A stretch of 64,000 nucleotides of DNA from Chlorokybus atmophyticus (taxonomy: Eukaryota > Streptophyta > Chlorokybophyceae > Chlorokybales > Chlorokybaceae): contig RHPI01000638.1 in NCBI GenBank assembly GCA_009103225.1, positions 115,241 through 179,240 on the forward strand, in the 5' to 3' direction. Every line of letters starts with the position of its first letter. The stretch's first letter is position 1. Shown in pieces: positions 53,544 to 64,000 of the stretch. The notes beneath the pieces were generated by a model. It saw only the letters and a list, made by a program, of their open reading frames with translations, had not been told where the DNA came from and did not search any database. Made by a program: the position numbers and the translations under genes.

Positions 53544-56500
53544 TCACACTTTGTTCAGCTTGGTCACGATGCCAACTCGCACGCATTGGTCAAAAGCGCC
53601 AAACACTGCTAGGCCAGCTTTGTCGGGACTCCTGCGGACATATATAACATTCACACAAAATGTGCCCAGGTTCTGTGAAATGTGTTGATGTGATTATGAT
53701 GCGGCATCACAGAAACGACATGAAAAGACATAGCATAGACACTCTCAATGCATGTGGGCTTACCAGTCGAAACAGGAGATAGGTTGCGAAGAAATGGGCC
53801 GGTCTGCGAGCAACTCCAACTTTCCTGCAACCTGCGCACGAAAAGCATTGGTTACAACCTCACATGTAGACACGAAGATACACTCGCACGCACACACACG
53901 CGCATGAATACATGGACAGAAGCGAGCTTTTGCGCTTTGACACGTGCAAGTGTGTGCATGCCGTGTGTGCATGCTCATGCGCGCATGTTTCTGATATATG
54001 TGTGCTGGCAAACCCACGCACACGCACGCATGCGCGACAAGCCAACACAGTCACACTTACTCCCTCAGCCAGGCCCTCAAAGTCTTTTTTGCTCCTGTTA
54101 TCGGGGTAAGAACTGCAGACAAACCAAGCGCACATGAGAACCAAAGGGTGGTGAACAAAGCCCAACACATGCACAGCTGATCCGTTAATCAGTCATCAAC
54201 CCAACCGCACCCACATCAGACAGGGAACGAGTACATACTATTTGTAGAGTGAGAGCGAGCCATTGCCGCCGCCCACCATGCACACGTCCCTGTTTTGAGG
54301 CAAGTGCCGGCAGCACCATACTGTGGAGCCGTTAGAGCACTGCACACGAGAACACATGTTGGTTTACAGCTCAAGCGTGCGCACGCGAGAACGACCAAAC
54401 AGTGACTTGTATCGAACAATCAGCTAGCCGATGGAGGGCTAGTGGCTCCTTGAAGAGACACATGCATGCACGCCCGCACGCAGCGATGTGAGTGCGCGCA
54501 CGCACGTGCGCACGCAAGTGTGTGTGCTTGTTTGTGGCTGTGCGTGCATGTCTGAGAGAAAAAGCCCTTGCCTTTTCTACAGCCGAAGCGAAGCCATTTG
54601 TGGGGTGCTGTGTCCTTGCGTCAAACACCTGTCCGGCAAGTATACTTTTGAGCCACCAACGTAATCATAAGGACAACGACACAGCACACACACTCAGAAA
54701 CCTTGCCGGAAACAGATACACCCATCACCAAGGCGAGGAGGGCACATAAACTCCGAAACAAGCCTTACGTGCAAGCGGGACTCCAACGTGGCCGCCGTGA
54801 ACTTGTTCATGGGGATGTCTTTGCGATCAAACTCCACAGCGCAGACCTGCGCCATTGTCACATGCATCATGATACACGCAACAACAAGCGTAGGAGGCCA
54901 CAGCAAAGCACGGTCGCTGCTGTACGCACCCCGTTGCCAACATTGGTCTCCCATCTCAACGTGCCAGTTCTCAAGTCAAACATCTTCACATCGCCGCTGT
55001 CGTACCCTGCAACGTACCATGGTTGATACTTGTGCACGTGCATTGACGTGGACGTGTGCACATATGTAGACAGCACTGTACTTAAGAACAAACGGAGAAT
55101 GCAAATACATGTAAGAATACACATGCACATGCACATGCACATGCACCAACAATCGTGCTCGCATGCTCATCAGTACACACGGCTTTTATACCTGCAAGCA
55201 CGCAGCGCTCCTCATCATTGAATGAGTTCCCTGTTCAGAAGCAACAGCAAGTGAGCGATCAATTGCAACACGACATGCACGTCAATGCAATGCTACACAT
55301 ACAAGTGCATCCGTGTACAGTAGGTGTCACATCAACCCAGCAACGTACCAAACGCCACGGTCCAGCAGTCCCGCGCCGTCGCGGGCTCCGCGGGCTCGAA
55401 ACACGCCACGGGGGCGTCCTTCTGCCTCGTGTCCCACACGCACACGCGCCCTACGTTGTGTGTGGAAAGGTGGGTGTTTGTGAGTGAGTGCGCGAGCGTG
55501 TGTGAGAGACAGCGCGGCTGCGCGTATACCTGCGAGTGTGTGTGGGTGTGTCTGTGAACACATGTGCTTGTGCATGTACATGCGCGTGCCCGCGTGTGTG
55601 CATGTGCATGCCTGCGCAATGTGCATGTGGGGAGTGTGCGCAAAAACAATGAGTATACGATGCATCAGGTCCTCACCGTCACGCCCGCACGTGGCTATTT
55701 CAGGAGCGCCGTATCCGCGCTGTGGCCCGCCAGCGCCATCAATGCCATTGATTATAGCAACATGCGCTGTACACACATACCAACATGTTGTAGACACACT
55801 GCATATGCTTGTGTGCGCAAGATTGCACGCGAGTCCCCAACCCAAACACAACACAACACAACACGACACAAGGTTTGGTCACTCGTATACCTTTGCTTTG
55901 GAAGACAGGCGTTGCTGTTTTTTCCAAATCCCTGTTTGCTGTCACAGTCAGTCATGACATGAGCATCACAACAGTGAAGCTCAAGAACCGTTTGACATGC
56001 GCACTGCACTCATGGTGATGAAGCACAGGAAGTCAGGACACATGACATGAGGAAACTTTGACTGGCTGACTCACCAGACCTCGAGATCGCCGTTGAAGTT
56101 GCCCGTTGCTAAGTGCCTGTCAGCCTGGCGGCATACCAGAGAGGTGATGAGCTGGTTCATCATGAGATCAAGATTGATGCTAGCAACAACATGCACCGAG
56201 TTTCGCCAGAACAGTCATGTGCGTATGCGAATGGCATTACCAGTGAGGACGCGCCAAAGGTTCCGCACTTCAAACTATGCTTCTTCTCCGTCTGCAGCAT
56301 TGGCATCGTCTCATTAGCACGTACACGGTGCGTATGTATGCGTGGTGTGTGCCGTGCACGTGTGCCATGGCAACGTTGACGTGTACATGTGTGCACGCAG
56401 GCATTCCAATATCAGCGCATCGGTGCGTGTGCACAAACATGTGCATGTACATCCGTGCATGCCTGTACGCACGTGGGGGCGCGTGCGTGTACTTTCGGCG

Positions 56501-57421
56501 GTACATGTGTATGCCTGCAAGTGTGTGCGTGCGCGTGTGAGTGCGTGCGCGTGCATGTGTGCTCACATGGGTGTACACATATGATAAAATGATGCAGACG
56601 GAAAATGAGGCTTACAAACGACCAACACTTTGCGTGGAAGACATCTTTTTAGCCAAGACATGCGATCAATGGCGCAAGTGACTGTCCTTACAATCTCTGC
56701 ATTTGCTCTTCCTCTACAACTTGCTGAGTGACATGGTCAATCACGCCACAAGAACAGTCTCAATTGTCAACATTCTGTTGCACGCAAGGCAATGCACAAA
56801 AGATGACACATGCACACACATGCAGCACTGTGTGGTCGTTTGCACACCTCTGAAAGCAGCTTAAGTTCCGTCCCATCCAACTCGTAAACCTGTCATCAAC
56901 ACGCAAGCGTTTCACTTGTAGTGTCTCCAAAGAACAGATCAATTGTCTTTCTGAACAAAATCACAGAGCAGCAAAATAAACCGAATATTTCACCTGCATA
57001 CTGCCGGTATTCCGAGCATACGCACCCAATACAACCAGCCGAGCACTGTGCACAATGCAGCACACAGATTGTTGATCAATTGAAGTGTGTGCCCATACAA
57101 CACATGTATACAGTCCCAAAGGTGCAAACGACAAAGTCAAACGTGATAGGCAGTGAAACTGATCAAGAGCAATAACTGTGCTACGGCTTCAGGCAAACGT
57201 GTGCATTCTGGAGGTACTGCATTGGGCCGTAGCAAAGTGGTGTCCAATTTACCGATTGCACCTGTTTTCACAGTACTTGTGTGCCAATGAAGACTTGCAG
57301 TAATAAGTAAATTACTTGCAAGTCTTCACCTGCTTGGCACCCATTTCGTGTCGTATATTGTGATGCTGAGGCTCTTGCTGATGTGCTCCAGGATCTGAGG
57401 CCTGTCCGTGGTGTCCGCCAT
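53544..57421 (-). CDS. WDR92: WDR92/DNAAF10 (Monad) WD40 dynein-assembly factor
   Basis: Sixteen small exons: 57330-57421, 56994-57045, 56848-56889, 56241-56291, 56075-56124, 55891-55931, 55677-55766, 55349-55450, 55192-55230, 54930-55006, 54769-54846, 54572-54628, 54239-54339, 54061-54112, 53764-53831 and 53544-53631 (TGA), all in phase, 359 aa against 357 in human. Diagnostic segments: [153 protein letters not shown] and [10 protein letters not shown] at the C-terminus. It is a seven-bladed propeller that binds RPAP3 within the R2TP/prefoldin-like chaperone system and is needed for cytoplasmic pre-assembly of axonemal dyneins. One intron (donor after 54572) uses GC-AG. Confidence 0.95.
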
Positions 57422-57780
57422 GATGCCACCGCCGCCGCTCGGTCTGTCGCTCTAGGCCGCAATGCGCGACTGTATCCCTCGGCCTGGCGTGGCCTGGTGC
57501 GGCCTGGCGTAGTCTGGCCTGGTCTGGTTGTTGCTTCTGCCGTTGTGCGGACAGCACAAGCAGTGCGTGACAAATGTGGTAGGTAGGCAGGTAGCGGACG
57601 TGAGCTCTCACACGTAACTGAAACACATTCAGTTACTCGCGATCTTCCCTCAGTGGAACCACATGTGTCATGCATGGTTTCACCTACCCTTTTATCTGTA
57701 CACCACAAGCTATATGATGTGGACTCGCCCAAGGCAAGTAGGCGCTTTCGCTGCCAATGCGCAGTCATAACGTGGATGCT
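57422..57780. promoter_or_regulatory. 5' region of WDR92 with GGCCTGG repeats
   Basis: From 57480 to 57530 the plus strand repeats GGCCTGGYGT/GGTCTGG; its complement contains CCAGACCAGGCCAGACTA at 57510-57527, which is also found upstream of CENP-I. No TATA box identified. Confidence 0.4.
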
Positions 57781-60700
57781 ATACTGAGCTGAGACTGTCG
57801 CTTACATACCGCCCAGACAAATTTTGATAATGTCATGATACCCTGTTGGATTGCATATGAAGCATTAAAATAAGATAATTTTGCGTTGGTTGAATACTTT
57901 TTGCTTGTGTGTGTTTCTGGTATTCATTAATGATGTAACTCAATTTACAATCGCGTTGTGCTTATATTCGCATCAGCATCGAGCATGCGCCTCGTTTGTA
58001 TGTGAGCAGACCACTTGATCTTTCGTCTTAAAAAGCTACAAAGCGGGTGTTGTGACCACCTTCAACTAATCACGAGTTGTTTCGACAAGATGTATGCTAA
58101 AGCTTGTGCATTTTAACTTGCCTTTTGCAGACTGATCAACTTGTATCGTAAAGAAGCAAAAAAAGCCCTTTTATTCGAGTCATGTACTTATTGCAATTTG
58201 TCGACAATCATTAGTACTCTTGCAAGTATAAACTGAGTTTAAAGGCGTCCGTGGTCAGTCTGAAAAGGGTATACGATTGAATTAGACGCCGCACCATGTT
58301 TGCACTTTACAATGATGGTATCGGTGTATGGTTACCTATGCTAGTTAACCATTATACAACGTTGCGGTATAGCAGTCTTCTCAAAGTCTGACGGCATCCT
58401 CATGACTGTGGGGTTTTGTTGTTGGCGGAATGAATCCCCACGAATGTGAAAGCTCTACTAGCTGAGTGCCTGCTTGGGTCGTCAAGCAGCAATGCGTCGC
58501 AGTATCTGCATTGATAAAATCGAATTGTGCGACGCGGCAGTAAACATGCCTGTCGTATGCATGCATTGCATAAACTTTAATAGTGTTGCTGACCCTTATG
58601 CTGCGTAAACTCGCCTCGTGGTAGCTATGATATGATAATGTTGGTGCAAATGTTTTTCACGATACTGTAGCATGTTTATAATATGATTATTAACGCACAA
58701 AGTACTGCAAACATAATACAAGAAGCAATTTTCATGCTATCATACATTCTGGCAGGCTAGTGTCTACGAGTTCATAAAGTGAAGGCTTCATTTCTTTGAA
58801 ACAATTTATCTGTTATTATAGATAATTGTGATATTATAAACGTATAATTGCAACTTGCGGTAATATGAACTTGCTCACAAATGCTGTTTGCTAAGCAGGT
58901 TCAAGGGCCGAACGCTTGCAATAACTAAAGCTTGTGAGCATATGAATTCAAGTATCATGCGTGACGTTTCAAATCGTTGGAGAGATGCTGACAATCATGA
59001 CTTCAATGAGCTCATTTGCTTTTATATTACCGTCATTGTATCCGCCACATGTGCATAGGTTTGCATGCATGGCCTTGGGCTATGCTTGATATTTTGTATT
59101 GTGCACATTTGCATCTAATGAGTGCATCAGCTCCATATGCCGAATCCAAAGGAGCCTCACATTAAATGGCAGAAAGGCTAATAATTAGTAATAGTGTAGA
59201 AGACGACTTTCAGCCCAATACTTGCATGGCTTTTTAGCTTGCTCGCGACGGCCACAGCTCAAATTGTAATGTAATACAAGCATTTCAAAGCATTTCCAAA
59301 TACATAGCGAATTTGAAGTGTACCACAAGCTTGGATAGTCAACAAACAGGCTGAGAAGTGATATATTCCACATCTTGTCCCAAGTTATCTAGGGTGGCAG
59401 GGATCAATGCGTTATTGGCCGTATCGGCATTCAAACGAACAACCGTATCAATACGATTGTTCGTTTCAATGACAAGTGCCACTTGACCAATAGTTACGGA
59501 CTGAACGGACGATTGCGTACAAAAATGAAGTGGCGGTGGACATGGGGGCTCATACTCGTGATCAACAGACATACACATATGTGGGTGCAAGAGATGAAGC
59601 AGAGTCGTCTGATACCATTCGCGCAGGAATTATGTCTGACAATCGAGCCGGATATCGAATACGAATCGTCCAAAACAATGTACTGGTTCAGGGTGATATG
59701 GTTGGAGTACAAGACCAGCAGAAGTTCATGTGCAAGGCGTTCATCACGGTCGTGACGGGCATCTAGTCGCCAATTGCCTTTTTGAGTCATTTTATTGCCT
59801 AGCTGTCGCTGAGTGGGGTGCCTAGCGGCGTGCATTAAACTCTCGAGTCTGTAAACACGTTACGGTCCTCCGCTTCAAGATGGCACGATAGGAGTTCCAT
59901 TGGCTCCACGCCATTAGCGCGCACTGCTATGTAAAATACGGCACTTAATATGAGTGCGTCTGCTAGGTTTTAAACTCCCGTTACGTAAATTTGAGGTATG
60001 CGAGCTATTACCTGCAACACAATTATGATCGCGAGTGCAAGCAAACGCAGCAATAGTAAGAAAAAGCTTTATGATCAGTCCGACGCGTCTCGCCTCGACA
60101 GCCGACAATGCTTATCATTTGATATACATAGATACGTGGATTCGAGCGATATCAAGATTATAAAAATGAGTTCAAATTTCATTGCAATCAACGAGTGTCA
60201 TGGCTGAGATATATAAAAAGCTGGATGCCAAGCATGCGCATTAATGGGATTCACAAATCTGGCAAAGTTCGCGGTAAGTAATGTCAATGCAACGAAGGTT
60301 TCGTGCCCGCAACATCAGCCTGAGCCATCTTTAAAATACGTCTCTTGGGATCGTACGACGCCTGCACATCGTGGCGCCTCTCAAGTGGAGCAACATCGAT
60401 GTCAGTATTAGGGCTTCATGCCTGGCGGAGGACGCACCATTAATGCAGACATATCAAAAGGGCTGTCTTTAAGAAGCCTCTCTCAGCCTTTTTTGAAACT
60501 TCACGTTGTTCGTTTTTTGGATCAAAAACCATGAACCCGTCAATACTAATAGTGCAAGTGAATATGTTTTCCATGCAGATGGCGGGAGGTGTGCCCTTGC
60601 CCACATTTTAACCCTGCTTCAACCTGCCAGCATATTCGACGCCCAAACTAATTCACTATTCGATTGCCATAGTCTTAACAATAATCATGCAAGATAAACT

Positions 60701-61150
60701 TTGCTACACACAACATTTCAAGCCTCTCACTATCAACCAATCAATAGACTATAGCACGGCAAATATTATGCAATTGCAAGAAGCTTGATGCGGCTACATT
60801 GTAAATAATCATTAATATACAGGTTTGATGTTGTGAGAATCTACATAATGCACAACTCTATCATATTATCGACGATAATATGGTATAACAACATCGCATG
60901 GTAATTTACGCATAATGATACCATCAAGTTGTACACCATTTCTTATTATAGCCAACAAAACCTTGTTGGAAGGTTTAATGTTGTAAAAATACGAACAATC
61001 TCATACAAACTCTTTTTGTTTGGATCTCATGCTACTTGTCACAAGCTTGAACGCTTACGCATCATCAAACCTATGAGAGCCATGGTCAGCAATAAAATTG
61101 TGGCCTGATCTTAGTTTCATGTGTCATGTGCTGTATAGGGTTGCCACCAA
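57781..61150. other. AT-rich gene-poor island, left part
   Basis: Base composition changes sharply from the GC-balanced genes to AT-rich sequence, and the CA/CG intron-like repeats disappear. Only short frames occur. One at 59530-59766 (+) has an unremarkable composition but no family resemblance and no splice partner. A CGAACAACCGTAT/ATACGATTGTTCG inverted repeat lies near 59437-59464. Confidence 0.5.
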
Positions 61151-61156
61151 TCATGC

Positions 61157-61242
61157 AACAAGTGGGCTCCAACCACTAGGCTATGGTAGCAAAGACGCTA
61201 TCATGAGTGAGGTTCGTCACAATATATCATAAATCGTGACAT
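61157..61242 (+). repeat. Direct repeat A (pair with 61573-61660)
   Basis: ACAAGTGGGCTCC ... CTATGGTAGCAAAGACGCTA ... GTCACAA ... CGTGAC. It ends in a small hairpin (GTCACAA/TCGTGAC). Confidence 0.75.
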
Positions 61243-61259
61243 TTCTCCCCAAGTTTATC

Positions 61260-61572
61260 CACGGGTTCCTCATTATCCAATAAAGCACTTACTAGCCCAT
61301 GTCGCCGTGGTCATGGCCGTACTATGACCAGGCCGCCCGCGGCCTTTTGGATCCAGCCTACGAACGGACAGAACCAACCAAACTGCAGCGGCCATCCTCA
61401 CCGCGCGACCTGCCATCGCTGCGCGACCGCTCACGCGGCCATAGGTCAAACTGGCTCGGCGCGCAGGCTGCGAACTTGCGCCCAGCCGCCCCAAATGTTT
61501 TTCGCCCTTGGATCTGCCTCAGTCCCCTACGGGAATTCCCTAATCCTGAGACGTCAAGCTGCAAAACCATTG
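61260..61572. other. GC-rich block between two direct repeats
   Basis: A 300-bp GC-rich segment sits inside AT-rich surroundings and is bracketed by about 86-bp direct repeats. Open frames exist on both strands, but none is recognisable. Confidence 0.6.
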
Positions 61573-61660
61573 TGACAAGTGGGCTCCGACGATTAGACTA
61601 TGGTAGCAAAAGACGCTACCATGCGTGAGGTCCGTCACAACTTATCTCTAATTGTGACAG
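61573..61660 (+). repeat. Direct repeat B (pair with 61157-61242)
   Basis: ACAAGTGGGCTCC ... CTATGGTAGCAAAAGACGCTA ... GTCACAA ... TTGTGAC. The terminal hairpin (GTCACAA/TTGTGAC) is perfect in this copy. Confidence 0.75.
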
Positions 61661-63549
61661 ATCTTGTATTTTTAACTGTAATGCAATATACTTAAACATG
61701 ATAAATATATATGCCATATCTTAAGATTGGTATCACCATAAGGAATCTATTTGAGGGTGAGAACGATGCTGATGCATGGCAATGCATGACCATACTATTT
61801 TTAAAAATTAATTGATGCAATGTTTTCGAAACCGTAGTATTGTGATCAAAATTTGTTAACGTTACAATGCAAGAAGATATTTGTACAAGTGTGGAGAGAG
61901 GACGTGCGCGGGAAGGCGAGAAAAGGTTGGCAGTACTCGCATTGGATTCAAGTTGAGGTTGCTTCAAGCACAATAAAATTATGGAGTGTGCAGCGATGAA
62001 AAGCAAAAGCTTAGCAAAAGCTTTCATGTTGATGAAGAGATTACCCTCACGTTAACCATATCCTGAAACACATTCACAAAAGTTATGTTTAACATAAATT
62101 AACATAATTTGCATGTGTAAGTTGTGAGTTCTGCAAAGCATTTGATTTGTACTTTGCAACTGACTTCATTAATGACTATCAAAATCAGATAGCGTAACAC
62201 ATGCTACATGTTTACTATATAATGCTGCGTGTAGCAGTCTGTGTTGTATTAACTCGATTTAATTCTATTCAGCATTGATCTATTTAAGGGTTGATGGGTA
62301 CCGTACGTTGCTACGAGTGCTTGTAACATACACAATTATGGCCTATACTTTTAATGATGTTGCCGACCTACATGCCTCCCAAACATCACGATTAGGGTTG
62401 TTAAGTGGTTCAAATCAAAACTCGGTTGAAAGGGCATTTTAACCATTTAGTTATGCCTAGCGTTTGTCATGTTGCTTGTCACATGCATTTACACATATTA
62501 AAAGCTGCACATATAATGCAATCAACAACCTTACCTTATGGTGAAAAGGGAGGGGGCATTATTTGTGATGACACATCTAACAACTTTGACAATAGTACCA
62601 TCCAAAAGTTAAGTTGAGACAAGATAGCCACCATGCAGGTGGCTACCACTGCCATTGATGCATGCATCCAATTGCCCAACGGCTTCTGACTTACTTTGGG
62701 TTTGTGTGTAGGTGAGCTACTGTCGTTGCTTCACTGCTATGCTCCAAGTGCTGGGCCCAGCGCAACTTCTCCTTCTACCGTACTTGCTGGTTGCTGCTTG
62801 TGTTCGTATTAACGCTAAACTTGCTCTGCTTCCTGCCTCCATTGTTGCTAGTACGCTGCAGTGGTGGTGCTTGTTGCTTGTCACGTTGCATTGCTTTGCT
62901 ACAGTTTATGCCTACGCATGCCATGAATTGTACCCTATGCATGACTAACATGCAGGCGGCAGGAGTAGGGGCAGAGTTGAGGGTAGAGTAAGCCCGGTGG
63001 TTGTATATGCTGCACTGAGGTGCGTATGGCTTGCTTCATGTGATGCATGGCGTGAAAATTAAACCAGCCTTGCGATTATCCTATATACTCTACTCGTGCA
63101 CAAGTGCCTCGCTCGTGGTGGGGTAGTGCTACACTCCAACAATTGGGTAACACGACATGAGAGCACGCATGTGGCAAGCAATTGCCTATGCCAATTGGCC
63201 AAGCATTGACATGCGGACGTTCGCTGGCTACTTGCTGGCCTATCGTTGCTGTGCAGATGCATTTGCACGGTGGTGCGTATTAGACACAGCTCACTGGATA
63301 AATGCAGTAGGCTAGAAGTTGATGTCAATGTGTACTGAGTAGCACAGCTACACATGCTGACATAGTGTGTCAGATTGTCTGCATAGTATACCACATCATG
63401 AAACTGCTTGTCCAAATAGTGCTCATGTACGTGTCAGTAACAAGTGGCCGTATGCTCACAACAACATTTACAAAGCCATTTTACAATGGCAGGCTGCCTA
63501 GACCTTTGTACACGCTATGTCACATGATGCCCATATTGCTGCAGCTTCG
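61661..63549. other. AT-rich gene-poor island, right part
   Basis: AT-rich to about 62.6 kb, then returning to balanced composition. A hydrophobic frame at 62712-62948 is not supported by any family or splice signal. Confidence 0.45.
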
Positions 63550-64000
63550 CTATAGCTCCTTGCGCCGCTCACGATCTTTAAGCAACTCATCAAACTTTTG
63601 CAATTCACGCTTGGTCAACTCCACATTATCATCATACTCTTCTTGAGGCTCGTCCTAAACGACACACAACCAAGACTCAATCGCACAGACCCTCAAAGTG
63701 TGCATCAACAAGAGACCACCTGCTGCTGACGTAAACCACATGCATGTGTGTTGATGTACACCCACCTCAACTTGGTCCCTTGCCTTCCGCTCCTGTGTGC
63801 GGGTGGTCGCACTGCACAAGGACAAGGCACACAACACCGAATGAGGTACACAAATGCACCGCCATATGTGGCAGCATACTATCATTGGCAACATTGTTTA
63901 CATTCTGCGTGTGGTTTTGCGAAAGCCTGGTATTAGAGGTTTTTCCAATGGTTCTTGAACGGCTTTTCGCTCAATCTGCGTGAAACACAGATGCATGCAC
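63550..64000 (-). CDS. 3' part of a gene for a highly charged protein (runs off the window)
   Basis: Last exon 63550-63654 (stop TAG at 63550-63552) encodes DEPQEEYDDNVELTKRELQK then FDELLKDRERRKEL. It joins in phase to exon 63766-63811 (ATTRTQERKARDQVE), and a further exon near 63935-63985 reads IERKAVQEPLEKPLIP. The product is acidic and basic by turns with a predicted helical C-terminus. The family was not recognised and the 5' part lies outside the window. Confidence 0.5.

Noticed and set aside
59339-59835. Overlapping frames of 80-110 aa on both strands
   Set aside because: No family resemblance, splice partners or start context; lies in the AT-rich island.
61157-61242. tRNA or tRNA-derived SINE in the direct repeat (B-box-like GGTTCGTCAC)
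   Set aside because: No cloverleaf can be drawn and no A box is present at the right distance.
62712-62991. Hydrophobic plus-strand frame resembling membrane helices
   Set aside because: Short, isolated and without splice or family support.

Overview
This is a nuclear genome window from a eukaryote. The conserved genes are split by many short GT-AG introns (up to 15 in one gene). There are no tRNA, rRNA or CRISPR features that I can support. The gene set suggests a flagellated unicellular eukaryote, perhaps an alga or a stramenopile-like protist, but I cannot name the species. WDR92/DNAAF10 and RPAP3/SPAG1-type co-chaperones point to motile cilia. A plant-type cyclopropane fatty acid synthase, a UvrD-type helicase and a Plavaka-like transposon fit a microbial eukaryote. 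Conserved-gene introns are packed with alternating CA/CG/TG sequence. The window contains assembly defects: a poly-C start, an N gap flanked by poly-C, and single n characters inside coding regions.

Layout. 0.56-4.55 kb: RPAP3/SPAG1-like TPR co-chaperone (+). 6.2-8.2 kb: PHYHD1-like Fe(II)/2-oxoglutarate dioxygenase (-). 8.7-9.1 kb: tandem 53-bp hairpin repeats. 9.4-24.8 kb: a transposon-rich accessory region. It holds an unrecognised minus-strand gene broken by a solo LTR, an OTU-protease gene with a frameshift, a Cys-rich/Tudor gene, a second solo LTR, a near-complete Plavaka-like (KDZ/CACTA-related) transposase, and decayed genes. 25.0-29.9 kb: a large unidentified multi-exon gene (-). 30.6-35.2 kb: CENP-I/Mis6 inner-kinetochore gene (+). 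37.4-42.35 kb: UvrD/PcrA-type SF1A helicase (+), interrupted by a 530-bp CT tract. 44.5-49.7 kb: cyclopropane fatty acid synthase with an N-terminal FAD oxidase domain (-). 50.3-53.05 kb: acyl delta-9-type desaturase (+), head to head with the synthase. 53.5-57.4 kb: WDR92/DNAAF10 (-), all 16 exons recoverable. 57.5-63.5 kb: AT-rich gene-poor island. 63.5 kb to the end: 3' part of a charged-protein gene (-).

Two functional pairings stand out. RPAP3 and WDR92 are known physical partners in R2TP/HSP90-linked assembly of axonemal dyneins, and both lie in this window. The desaturase and the cyclopropane synthase are divergent neighbours that can act in sequence: a cis double bond is made, then cyclopropanated. 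CENP-I and WDR92 also share an identical 18-nt sense-oriented motif upstream of their starts. All exon boundaries were inferred by eye from splice signals, reading phase and family similarity.
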